Below the pieces are notes generated by a model, which saw nothing but the letters and a program-made list of their open reading frames with translations, made no database searches and was not told the origin of the DNA. From an uncultured Marvinbryantia sp. (GTDB taxonomy: Bacteria; Bacillota; Clostridia; Lachnospirales; Lachnospiraceae), in contig CAKRON010000031.1 of NCBI GenBank assembly GCA_934373455.1, positions 1-22,980 of the forward strand: a DNA stretch of 22,980 nt, written 5' to 3'. This document shows, piece by piece, positions 15,096-22,943 of this stretch. A program made the position numbers and the translations under genes. Numbering within the stretch: position 1 is the first letter of the stretch; every line of letters begins with the position of its first letter.

Positions 15096-16571
15096 TTAAT
15101 AAAGCCCGTTTGCCACATCCATAAAAAATTCAACCAGCGAACCGGATGCCAGACCAAGTACTATAATTCCAACCGCAAACAAACATAATGGCAGGCACAT
15201 TCTCCAGGAGGGATCCTGTACCCCTTCCAGGTCTTCATACTGAACTTCTTTCCCTGGAAAATAAGCTCGAAATACAATAGACATCATGTAAATAGAAGTT
15301 AAAAATGCTGAAATCAGCAAGCACCCTACTCCCAGATATGCCTGCACCTGCTCACTGGCGATTGCTGCTCTGGCAATATTCCATTTACTGATAAATCCCG
15401 CTAATCCCGGAACCCCCATTAATCCCAGAGCTGATACCGTAAAGCATCCAAATACAATCGGCATTTTCTTTCCATATCCATTCAGATCGTCTATATAAGT
15501 TTTTCCTGTCTGATGCATCACTGCACCGGCACACAGGAAAGAGCAAATCTTCATCACTGCATGGCACACCATATGACATAATGCTCCGACAAGTCCAAGG
15601 GGTGTCATTATCGCTGCACTGAAAATAATATACGAAAGATTACTGATCGTAGAATAAGCCAGTCTTCTTTTTATATGACGCTCCATCACAGCTCTTGTAC
15701 ATCCATATACAATAGAAAACATAGCAAATGCCATCACTGCTGCCTGAACCCAGGTACCTCTCAGGAACTCTGTTCCAAAACCGTAATATGTCAGGCGGAT
15801 AATTGCAAAGACTCCCGCTTTTACCACTGCAACAGCATGAAGCAATGCTGTCACCGGGGTCGGTGCAACACCTGCATCCGGAAGCCAGGATCCCATCGGA
15901 AACATCGCTGCTTTTACGCCGAATCCCAGACAGGCAATAAAATAAACAACCAATAATACCTGTTTTTTATCGCCTATTTTTGCCATATTCAAAACACCAC
16001 CCATCACAAAATCCAGTTGATTTCCGTATACCATCAGAAAAACAATTCCGATCAATGCAAATGCGGCTCCGCCCAGAGAATAGTACAAATATTTTCTGGT
16101 CGCATGTATGGCTTTTTTACTCAAACTGTGTAAGATAAGAGGCACAGTCACCAGCGTCAGCAATTCATAAAAGAAATACATACTCAACATATCTGATGCA
16201 TATGCGATTCCCAGCGTTACTCCATAGGTGATGGAATAAAAAGTAAAAAAGATTCTCTGATGCTTTTCATGTTCCATATATTCAAAAGAATACAGCATTG
16301 CCAGTGGCCATAAAATCGCAATCAACACGGAAAATACCATAGATAATCCATCTACACGAAAAGAAATGGAAAGATCCTGCATAAAATGCACCACTTCCAG
16401 TGTTCCCTGTGGTCTGTGCCATGCAAGCAGCAGCACGATCACTGAGGTTGTGATCATGACACACTCCAGATAAATCTTCATAATCTTCCGGTTCGGAAAT
16501 GGAATCAGTCTGGTCAGAATACCTCCAATTACCGGCAGCAAAATGGCTGCTAACATCCAATATTGACTCAT
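15096..16571 (-). CDS. Antiporter-like proton-conducting membrane subunit (MrpA/NuoL-type core)
   Basis: 491 residues, about 14 probable membrane spans. The antiporter charge set is complete: Glu136 (FYELLT), Lys220 (GFGVKAAMFPMGSWLPDA), Lys251 (HAVAVVKAG), Lys341 and Lys396 (GFISKW). The APTPVTALLHAVAVVKAG stretch (236-253) resembles the MrpA/NuoL signature more than the MrpD one, so it may stand in for the N-terminal part of MrpA, whose C-terminal parts are encoded separately upstream. It shares a 4-base ATGA overlap with the preceding subunit, and its C-terminal PGKEVQYEDL region parallels that gene's PGKEFDYAHL. Family secure, exact orthology uncertain. Confidence 0.87.
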   Translation of the reverse strand: MSQYWMLAAILLPVIGGILTRLIPFPNRKIMKIYLECVMITTSVIVLLLAWHRPQGTLEVVHFMQDLSISFRVDGLSMVFSVLIAILWPLAMLYSFEYMEHEKHQRIFFTFYSITYGVTLGIAYASDMLSMYFFYELLTLVTVPLILHSLSKKAIHATRKYLYYSLGGAAFALIGIVFLMVYGNQLDFVMGGVLNMAKIGDKKQVLLVVYFIACLGFGVKAAMFPMGSWLPDAGVAPTPVTALLHAVAVVKAGVFAIIRLTYYGFGTEFLRGTWVQAAVMAFAMFSIVYGCTRAVMERHIKRRLAYSTISNLSYIIFSAAIMTPLGLVGALCHMVCHAVMKICSFLCAGAVMHQTGKTYIDDLNGYGKKMPIVFGCFTVSALGLMGVPGLAGFISKWNIARAAIASEQVQAYLGVGCLLISAFLTSIYMMSIVFRAYFPGKEVQYEDLEGVQDPSWRMCLPLCLFAVGIIVLGLASGSLVEFFMDVANGLY

Positions 16572-18046
16572 ATCATGACCTCCACTATTTTCTCCACATA
16601 TGCTGCCAGCGGTCCGGATATAATTCCGAGCATCAGTGCAAATGCCGCCAACACAGAAATCGGTAACACCATGGTCTTTGCCGGTTCCCGCTTCTGTAAG
16701 TGCGCATAATCAAACTCTTTTCCCGGAAGAAATCCTTTCATCGCAATCGGCAACAGATAACCTGCTGTCAATAATGCACTGATCAGAAGAATTACCGGTC
16801 CAATCCAATCTATATAGTGTATGCCGCTTTCCAATGCTCCCGTTGCCAGAAACCATTTACTGATAAATCCGCTGGCCGGTGGTATTCCGATCAATGCCAG
16901 TGATGCGATTGTATAACATCCCATCGTTACCGGCATCTCTTTTCCAATGCCTGTCAACTGATCTGCTTTCGTAATTCCGGTACGATAAATAATCGCCCCG
17001 GCACAAAGGAAAAGACAAGATTTGATACAGGCATGAAATACGGTATGAAGCAAAGCACCTGTCATTGCATCCGGCTGCAACAGCGCCAGTCCGAATAAAA
17101 TATAAGAAATCTGGCTGACTGTCGAATATGCCAGTCTTTTTTTCAAAATATTCTCTCTATATGCCAGCATGGATCCCATAAATATCGTAATCAATGCCAA
17201 AATGATCCATGTTCGCTGTACCCAGGTTCCACGAATGATCTCCGGTCCGATAATCTCATATACTACACGAGTTACTCCCAGCACACCCATTTTTACAATA
17301 ACACCGGATAATACTGCACTGGCCGGCGCCGGTGCTGCCGGATGTGCTGTGGACAGCCATCCATGCATTGGAAACATGCCCGCTTTTACTCCAAAGCCCA
17401 ATATCATAAGAAACGCTGCAATCAGTATCAGTGTTTCATGACCACTTACTGCTGCCAGATCCAACGTTCCTCCAGGTGTAAAATTTAACGATGTGGTATA
17501 ACGATTCAACACATAAGTACCAAACAATACCATATATGCTCCACACAGGGAATACAGCAAATACTTAATACCTGCTGTAATTGCTTCTCTTGTTCTGCTG
17601 TGAAGTACAAGCGGAACCGTAGTCAGTGTCATCATTTCATAGAACAGATAAAATGTCACCAAATTTCCGGCATAACAAAGCCCCATCAAAATTCCATATA
17701 CAATCAGAACAAATCCAAAAAAACGCTTCTGTTCCTGTTCTTTTTTCATGTATTCACCTGCATAGCAGACAGCAAGCGCCCAGACACCAGTCACCACTGT
17801 AGCAAACAGTCTGCCTATGGCATCTACATGAAAATATACCGGAAGATCTTGTCCCAGATAACACAATAACAGCTGTTTTTCTCCTCCTGTAATATTCAAT
17901 ATTCCAAAACAGGCTGCGATGATCATTGCTGTCAAAGCTTTTCGTGCCAGTTTTTCTTCTGGGACTTCTTTCTTTTCCAGAAGCAATACCATGCCTGCAA
18001 ACACAGGGAAACACATATTCAGTATAAGAACTATTATTTCGCTCAT
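16568..18046 (-). CDS. Antiporter-like proton-conducting membrane subunit (MrpD/NuoN-type)
   Basis: 492 residues, hydrophobic throughout, with the antiporter-like module: Glu137 (FYEMMT), Lys221 (GFGVKAGMFPMHGWL), Lys252 (GVIVKMG), Lys342 and Lys397 (SGFISKW). HPAAPAPASAVLSG (235-248) is of the MrpD type. These charged residues form the half-channels and the central axis of ion transfer in complex I-related proteins. The gene begins 12 bases after the preceding subunit and overlaps the next by ATGA. Its close similarity in length and C-terminal layout to the 491-residue neighbour suggests an old tandem duplication. Confidence 0.87.
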   Translation of the reverse strand: MSEIIVLILNMCFPVFAGMVLLLEKKEVPEEKLARKALTAMIIAACFGILNITGGEKQLLLCYLGQDLPVYFHVDAIGRLFATVVTGVWALAVCYAGEYMKKEQEQKRFFGFVLIVYGILMGLCYAGNLVTFYLFYEMMTLTTVPLVLHSRTREAITAGIKYLLYSLCGAYMVLFGTYVLNRYTTSLNFTPGGTLDLAAVSGHETLILIAAFLMILGFGVKAGMFPMHGWLSTAHPAAPAPASAVLSGVIVKMGVLGVTRVVYEIIGPEIIRGTWVQRTWIILALITIFMGSMLAYRENILKKRLAYSTVSQISYILFGLALLQPDAMTGALLHTVFHACIKSCLFLCAGAIIYRTGITKADQLTGIGKEMPVTMGCYTIASLALIGIPPASGFISKWFLATGALESGIHYIDWIGPVILLISALLTAGYLLPIAMKGFLPGKEFDYAHLQKREPAKTMVLPISVLAAFALMLGIISGPLAAYVEKIVEVMI

Positions 18047-18058
18047 CTTTTACGCCCC

Positions 18059-19573
18059 CTATGAGAAATTCTGCAGACCAACTTCAATAATATGCACGAT
18101 CGGCTCGGACATCATTCCCAGCACAAGATTCACAACGATAAAACAGATTATCGTGCCTGCATATAATTTCTGCTCAGATACCCTAAAAAAGAGATATCCC
18201 TGCTTCTTTTCATATTTTTTGTTTTCCGGCACATAAATGCGGATCACAGTTTTCAGGAAATATACTGCATTTAATATGGTACTAATCGCCAGTACAATGA
18301 CTGTCGGAAAAATCTTTACCGGTGTATTGTTCGCTACTGCAGCCTGCGCAAACAGAATCTTGCTGACAAATCCTGCAAAACACGGAATACCGACCATCGA
18401 CAAAGAACCTACTGTAAATCCTACACCGGCAATCTTATTGCGATATCCGGAACCGGTCAGTTCTGCAAAATGACGGCTTCCATTTGATGCGTCCGTAAGC
18501 CCGATTGCTGAAATAAACAACATGGATTTTGTCGCCGCATGCATCAGTATATGAAATACACTTGCTATCATTCCCGCTTCTGTTCCCAGTCCGAATCCCA
18601 TATAAATATAACCAATCTGCGCTACAGAAGAAAACGAAATCATTCTGCGGATGTCATTTTCCCAAATTGCACTGACGGATCCAAAAATCATAGCACATAA
18701 GCCAAACACAAACAGGACATTCATGATATGACTGCCACGGATAATATCAATCCCAATTACACGATAAAAAATCTTAATCAGCAGAAAAATATATCCCTTT
18801 GATACAAGACTGGAAAGCATCGCTGCGGAAGATACGGTAGAATACCCATAGGCATCCGGCAGCCAGGCATGAAATGGAAACAATGCACTTTTGATAGACA
18901 AACCAACTGTAATCAGTCCAATGGTAATCAATAATGGCACCTGATAAGTTCCCTCTGCCATAATTTGCTGCACCGCTTCCTGAATATTGGACATGAGCAG
19001 ATGACCTGTCAGATCATATAACATACAAATACCCATCATCAAAAGTCCTGAGCCCAGCAGACTCATAATCATATAGCGTACCGCTGCTTCAATGGTACGT
19101 CCGTTCTGACGAATCATAATCAAGCCACATGCAGCAATCGTATTAATCTCCACAAATACATAGGCTGTAAACAAGTCATTTGTATAAATCAGTGCCAGAA
19201 GAGAACTCAGCAGTAAATCTGTCAGAATATAGTAAATATTATGCTTGGTTATCTCTACTTCATCTTTTAATTTCTTTCTTCCACCTAACAGAGACAGCAG
19301 CATAATGATTGAAAATCCCAGTGCCATCAATGCTTCCAGTGCTCCTGCACGAATCTCATTGCCCCACGGCGCCGGAAAATGTCCCATCATGAAAGTATAA
19401 CTTCCGCCGACTTTCAGCAGATAAGAAAGCAGCCAGGCTGACATAACGCCTACCAGAGTAATCACCGCTGTGTTCAGCCATTTTGCCTGTTTTTCCGGAA
19501 GTACCGAACTTATAATACCGGAAAACATTGACAGAATAATCGAGAAGAAAGGTACGTTCTGTACAAAAGCCAT
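18059..19573 (-). CDS. Antiporter-like proton-conducting membrane subunit (MrpD/MbhH position)
   Basis: 504 residues. It follows mrpC directly, the place of mrpD/mbhH in known operons. Conserved charges are Glu142 (FVEINT), Lys228 (GLSIKSALFPFHAWLPDAY), Lys259 (SLVSKG), Lys349 and Lys405 (GFVSKI). Unlike its siblings it has YGYSTVSSAAMLSS in place of the HPAAPAPASA stretch, so it is the most divergent of the four. Its ATG overlaps the mrpC stop as TAATG. Role: ion channel subunit of the antiporter complex. Calling it MrpD rests mainly on position. Confidence 0.87.
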   Translation of the reverse strand: MAFVQNVPFFSIILSMFSGIISSVLPEKQAKWLNTAVITLVGVMSAWLLSYLLKVGGSYTFMMGHFPAPWGNEIRAGALEALMALGFSIIMLLSLLGGRKKLKDEVEITKHNIYYILTDLLLSSLLALIYTNDLFTAYVFVEINTIAACGLIMIRQNGRTIEAAVRYMIMSLLGSGLLMMGICMLYDLTGHLLMSNIQEAVQQIMAEGTYQVPLLITIGLITVGLSIKSALFPFHAWLPDAYGYSTVSSAAMLSSLVSKGYIFLLIKIFYRVIGIDIIRGSHIMNVLFVFGLCAMIFGSVSAIWENDIRRMISFSSVAQIGYIYMGFGLGTEAGMIASVFHILMHAATKSMLFISAIGLTDASNGSRHFAELTGSGYRNKIAGVGFTVGSLSMVGIPCFAGFVSKILFAQAAVANNTPVKIFPTVIVLAISTILNAVYFLKTVIRIYVPENKKYEKKQGYLFFRVSEQKLYAGTIICFIVVNLVLGMMSEPIVHIIEVGLQNFS

Positions 19574-19956
19574 TAAAGTCCCTCCTTCTTCAGTCTCGCA
19601 GAAATCTCGTCCAGATCCAATGTATGATATCTGCGATATAATCTTACTGTCAATGACAGCATCAGTGCCGTTACCGATACCGACACTACGATCCCCGTTA
19701 GCACCAGACCACTTGGTATCGGATTGATATATGTATCCACGTCCTGTATCCCATTCACCACAATCGGTGCCAGTCTTCCGGATATATAGCCTTTTTCTGC
19801 CAGAAACAAGTAAATAGAAGAATCCATGATGTTCAACCCGATAATCTTTTTAATCAGATTTTTCTGAAAGAGCAGATTGGCGAAACCAATTCCAAAAAGA
19901 AGCATTGCTACTTCTTCTCCTATATTCGAAATAAAATTTGCTCCAAACCACAACAT
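19573..19956 (-). CDS. mrpC: Mrp/Mbh antiporter subunit C (NuoK-like)
   Basis: 127 residues with three probable membrane helices, the NuoK/MrpC/MbhG layout. The second helix starts LLFQKNLIKKIIGLNIMDSS (about 29-48), matching the KNLIRIIIGL pattern of MrpC. The third carries PSGLVLTGIVVSVSVTAL (about 81-98), matching the PQALVLTAIVIGFA-type signature. The start at 19956 is chosen because it lies 4 bases after the preceding stop with AAAGGAGG 11 bases upstream; the frame is open 14 codons further but would overlap the upstream gene. Confidence 0.9.
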   Translation of the reverse strand: MLWFGANFISNIGEEVAMLLFGIGFANLLFQKNLIKKIIGLNIMDSSIYLFLAEKGYISGRLAPIVVNGIQDVDTYINPIPSGLVLTGIVVSVSVTALMLSLTVRLYRRYHTLDLDEISARLKKEGL

Positions 19957-19960
19957 TCTG

Positions 19961-20917
19961 TCAGAATCCTCCTTTCCGGAATAATGCAAAAAAAGCATAC
20001 ATGGTACATGCCACTACCATCCCCACACATATATTCAAAGGAAGAATTAATCCGCTGCTGATAATCGCACCTGCTTTTCCCAGCGGAATTCCACTTTCTA
20101 AATGATGTGCTCCTGTGTAGAATGAATAGCTTTTCGCAAGACAATAAAATGTCAGTGAACCAAAACTAACCCACTTGTATGTCTTCTCGGTAAAAAACCG
20201 TTCAATTTTCTGAAATCCAAATGCATTCAGATACAAAATCAGCCCGGCTCCGATAATCGCGCCTCCTGAGAACCCGCCTCCCGGAGACAGATGACCGTTC
20301 AGAATCACATAGATTCCAAAAATAAAAATAATAGGAACCAGAACTCTGGTTATCGTCTGAAGAATTGCATCATTTTTCGGTTCGTAATAGCTGTCCCTTT
20401 TTTCTTCTGCCTCTGCACTGTCTTTTCCTTTTTTCTTATCATTTCTCAAGAGAATCAGCACGGTACAGGTAGCAATAAACAAGACATTTGACTCTCCAAA
20501 CGTATCAAATGCACGATAATCCAGGATCATACCGGTTACAATGTTGACCGCACCGGTATCCTGCAGCCCATCTTCAATGTATTTTGCTGCCACTTCGTTG
20601 CTGCTTGGATTCTCACTGCTTCCGACAGGCGGCAGATAAGATACCTGCACCATCAAAATCGTAATCAGTGCCATACAGCAAAGCACTCCGGCAATTTTAT
20701 AAAAACGATGGAAAAAAACATACATTCTGTTGTGTTCCAGATCATAGGTCTTCTCCAACATCTTTTCATGATCTATGCGGTGCTCCAAAAGTATTTTTTC
20801 ATCCGGCGTTCTTTCTCTTTCCAGATGAAGTTCCTTTCTCGCATCGGACTTTTCGGATCCACTGCAAAGAGCATGCCACATATTTCTGAGCAATGATTCT
20901 GTTTTATGTTCATTCAT
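19961..20917 (-). CDS. mrpB: Fused MbhE-like and MrpB/MnhB (MbhF) antiporter subunit
   Basis: 318 residues, about twice the length of a normal MrpB. Residues 1-70 are charged and cytosolic, without a known domain. A helix at about 72-92 and GAVNIVTGMILDYRAFDTFG (122-141) followed by another helix match the C-terminal MrpA segment known as MbhE. After a charged linker (160-185), residues 190-315 are a standard MnhB domain with GHLSPGGGFSGGAIIGAG (208-225). In known Mrp systems the first part is the end of MrpA and in Mbh a separate protein; here it is joined to MrpB. The start ATG at 20917 has GGAGG 8 bases upstream and overlaps the preceding stop within ATGAATGA. Confidence 0.88.
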   Translation of the reverse strand: MNEHKTESLLRNMWHALCSGSEKSDARKELHLERERTPDEKILLEHRIDHEKMLEKTYDLEHNRMYVFFHRFYKIAGVLCCMALITILMVQVSYLPPVGSSENPSSNEVAAKYIEDGLQDTGAVNIVTGMILDYRAFDTFGESNVLFIATCTVLILLRNDKKKGKDSAEAEEKRDSYYEPKNDAILQTITRVLVPIIFIFGIYVILNGHLSPGGGFSGGAIIGAGLILYLNAFGFQKIERFFTEKTYKWVSFGSLTFYCLAKSYSFYTGAHHLESGIPLGKAGAIISSGLILPLNICVGMVVACTMYAFFALFRKGGF

Positions 20918-21194
20918 CCTGCTTTCCTCCCTGATCCGTGTCATCCTGCTTTTTTTCTTCTTCCATCGCATGAATCTTCTTCAATGTCGCAAAAAATAAT
21001 ATGGTCGTTACACCGGCACCAACTGCTGCTTCTGTAATCGCCAGATCCGGTGACTGCAACAGAATCCACATAATGGACATAATCAAACTGTAACTCATAA
21101 AAATCAGAATGGAATTCAACAGGTTTTTCGAAAAGCTGACAGATACTGCACACAAAACCAGAAATGCAAGTAACATATATTCAAAAATCTTCAT
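20910..21194 (-). CDS. MbhD-like subunit (DUF4040; corresponds to an MrpA C-terminal segment)
   Basis: 94 residues with three probable membrane helices and a charged tail. LLQSPDLAITEAAVGAGVTT (45-64), followed by ILFFATLKKI, is the signature of MbhD / DUF4040, related to NuoJ. In Mrp operons this segment is part of MrpA; a separate gene is the Mbh/Mbx-style arrangement. It overlaps mrpG by an ATGA and the next gene by 8 bases, indicating tight translational coupling. Confidence 0.88.
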   Translation of the reverse strand: MKIFEYMLLAFLVLCAVSVSFSKNLLNSILIFMSYSLIMSIMWILLQSPDLAITEAAVGAGVTTILFFATLKKIHAMEEEKKQDDTDQGGKQDE

Positions 21195-21568
21195 TCTTCT
21201 TCACCCCTCTGCTGATTCTGTTCCTCAATGCTCTTTCGGATCTCTTCCGGAACATCACATTCCTGATCCAGCTTCGGATTGGTAACCGCCTCCAGTCTGG
21301 CAATCAAATGAGACGATACCGGTGAAGAACACCACAAAAATATAATTACCAGTGCCAGTTTAGCCGTAGTCAGGTTCCACCCGGATAAAAACATCAGCCC
21401 CAGCAGTGAACTTCCGATACCAAGGGTATCCCCCATTGCTGCAGCCTGCATTCTGTTCAACACATAATGAAATTTAAATAATGCAAGAATCTGTATGCCA
21501 AACAAAAACATTCCGATCAGTAAAAAAATAATTCCCAGCGCCAGGCGCAGCCAACTAAGCATGACCAT
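21191..21568 (-). CDS. mrpG: Mrp/Mbh antiporter subunit G (MnhG/PhaG)
   Basis: 125 residues, three membrane helices. FHYVLNRMQAAAMGDTLGIG (about 34-53) matches the DxxTRMHAATKxDTLG signature of MrpG, and a C-terminal helix with SSPVSSHLIAR matches the TxPVxAHxIGRAA motif. The start is ambiguous among three in-frame ATGs. I choose 21568 because AGGAAG lies 9 bases upstream; the first ATG (21577) abuts that site and the third (21562) is 15 bases away. It overlaps the end of mrpF by 14 bases. Confidence 0.9.
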   Translation of the reverse strand: MVMLSWLRLALGIIFLLIGMFLFGIQILALFKFHYVLNRMQAAAMGDTLGIGSSLLGLMFLSGWNLTTAKLALVIIFLWCSSPVSSHLIARLEAVTNPKLDQECDVPEEIRKSIEEQNQQRGEEE

Positions 21569-21905
21569 GTGTCTCATCTTCCTTTCCTGTAAGTTCTTCC
21601 TGTTTTCTCTTTTCCTGATCTTTCTTTTCCAGATACACTCCTGTATAGACCTTTGTCAGTACCACAACTGCCAGGAAACTAATCATCGCATAGATCAGAC
21701 AAATATCAACCAGATACCCCTCTTCCAAATATAATGCCAATATCGAAATAATTACCATAACCATGGTACCCATCATATTTACAGCCATCAGTCTGTCTGC
21801 TATTGCAGGTCCTTTTACGGCACGCAAAAGACATAAAAACAGCAACGCAGCCAGATAAATTAAGATTACGGAAAAAAGCCACGGGCATTTACTCATGATT
21901 TCCAT
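21555..21905 (-). CDS. mrpF: Mrp/Mbh antiporter subunit F (MnhF/PhaF)
   Basis: About 116 residues. Three membrane helices and the RAVKGPAIADRLMAVNMMG stretch (about 28-46) match the RxxxGPTxxDRxxAxDxxG signature of MrpF. The C-terminal 30 residues are strongly charged (KKDQEKRKQEE). ATG 21905 is preferred (AGGTGA 5 bases upstream); GTG 21914 and ATG 21896 are also in frame. It overlaps the end of mrpE by 17 bases. A small membrane subunit of the antiporter complex. Confidence 0.88.
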   Translation of the reverse strand: MEIMSKCPWLFSVILIYLAALLFLCLLRAVKGPAIADRLMAVNMMGTMVMVIISILALYLEEGYLVDICLIYAMISFLAVVVLTKVYTGVYLEKKDQEKRKQEELTGKEDETHGHA

Positions 21906-22374
21906 CTGTCTCACCTATCCTTTCCATATGTTCCAGCATTTTTACAAAAGAAGAATCCTCCATTCCCTCTGCCAGTGAACGATCCAGGCAATGTACAATC
22001 ACTTCATCTCCATGGAGAGATACTGTAATCGTTCCCGGTGTAAGCGTGATCGAATTTGCCAGGATCACTCTGGCCAGCCTGGATTCCAATGTCGTATGAA
22101 ATGACACCATCACCGGCTCAATCTGCTCTGTCCCATATAATACAAAATGGCATACGGATACATTCGCCTTTATAATTTCGATCAGCAGATTGATCAGATA
22201 CAGAACAAAATACCCGCTTCTCTTTATCAGAAGCACTTCCTTTCTCAGACTGTAATCCATAAATTTACAGACAAATCCGAACATCAAAAAAGCAACTACA
22301 ACGCCAAAGATCAGAATCTCCGTTGTAATCGCCCCATTGAAAATTATCCATACAAGAAAAAATAATAAAAGCAT
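21889..22374 (-). CDS. mrpE: Mrp/Mbh antiporter subunit E (MnhE)
   Basis: 161 residues, the normal MnhE size: two or three N-terminal helices, then a soluble domain. VILANSITLTPGTITVSLHG (about 103-122) is the diagnostic MrpE motif. The start ATG 22374 has GGAG 8 bases upstream; a GTG at 22383 is in frame but poorly spaced. First gene of the antiporter operon, about 22 bases after a predicted transcription start. Confidence 0.92.
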   Translation of the reverse strand: MLLLFFLVWIIFNGAITTEILIFGVVVAFLMFGFVCKFMDYSLRKEVLLIKRSGYFVLYLINLLIEIIKANVSVCHFVLYGTEQIEPVMVSFHTTLESRLARVILANSITLTPGTITVSLHGDEVIVHCLDRSLAEGMEDSSFVKMLEHMERIGETDGNHE

Positions 22375-22403
22375 CGTCCTCACTCCTCAGATTTCTGTTG
22401 ATA

Positions 22404-22412
22404 ATTATATCA
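22404..22412 (-). promoter_or_regulatory. Candidate extended -10 promoter for the antiporter operon
   Basis: The minus strand has TGATATAAT (22404-22412): a perfect TATAAT with the extended -10 TG one base upstream. The -35 position (TTCCAC, 17 bases upstream) is a poor match. It lies in the 109-base gap between spoVAC and mrpE, with an expected start near 22397. This indicates vegetative expression separate from spoVAC. I see no clear terminator hairpin in the gap, so read-through from spoVAC is possible. Confidence 0.55.
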
Positions 22413-22483
22413 TGTTTATGACAGAAGTGGAACAGCATTTTACAATAATTATATATTTTCCTGTTTTTCTTATATCTTTTTTG

Positions 22484-22927
22484 TCAAATCAACCAGTAAA
22501 TAACACCCAATACCCAACTGGTAAAAATACCGTACAGAATAACCGGTCCTGCAATATTAAAGATTTTACAGCCAATGCCAAATACCTGACCTTCTTTTTG
22601 AAATTCTATAGCCGGTGCTGCGACTGAATTTGCAAATCCCGTAATCGGAACCAGTGTCCCGGCACCTCCGAATTTTGCGAGGGGCTGATACCAGCCTGCC
22701 GCTGTCATAATGATACTAATCAGCACCAGCAGCATCGAACACCATCCTGCTGACGTATCCGCATCCATCCCCAGTGCCTGTCCGATATTCAACAGAATCT
22801 GACCGATGGTACAGATGGTACCTCCTGTCACAAACGCTTTCACACAATTTTTTATCACACTGTGCTTTGGTGTCACTTTTTTGACATATTCCTGATAATC
22901 CTGATTCCTTTTCTGCCCTGCATTCAT
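22484..22927 (-). CDS. spoVAC: Stage V sporulation protein AC (SpoVAC)
   Basis: 147 residues, typical length. After a charged N-terminus (YVKKVTPKHSVIKNCVKAFV, 14-33) come four probable membrane segments with the SpoVAC signatures GGTICTIGQ (35-43), QPLAKFGGAGTLVPITGFAN (80-99) and PAIEFQKEGQVFGIGCKIF (104-122). Known SpoVAC is a mechanosensitive channel-like component of dipicolinic acid transport in spores. AGGAG lies about 11 bases before the ATG. Upstream, 16 bases away, is a probable spoVAB end. Downstream, its normal partner spoVAD is replaced by the antiporter operon. Confidence 0.94.
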   Translation of the reverse strand: MNAGQKRNQDYQEYVKKVTPKHSVIKNCVKAFVTGGTICTIGQILLNIGQALGMDADTSAGWCSMLLVLISIIMTAAGWYQPLAKFGGAGTLVPITGFANSVAAPAIEFQKEGQVFGIGCKIFNIAGPVILYGIFTSWVLGVIYWLI

Positions 22928-22943
22928 CGTTATTTTCTCTCCT

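Noticed and set aside
15080..15157. Longer N-terminus for the 717-residue antiporter subunit, starting at 15157
   Set aside because: The added stretch overlaps the upstream subunit gene in another frame and skips the AGGAGG site that serves ATG 15079.
22455..22490. TTGACA on the minus strand just after spoVAC, as a -35 for the antiporter operon
   Set aside because: The nearest TATA-like hexamers are 8 or about 30 bases away; neither gives a workable spacer. The extended -10 at 22404-22412 is a better candidate.
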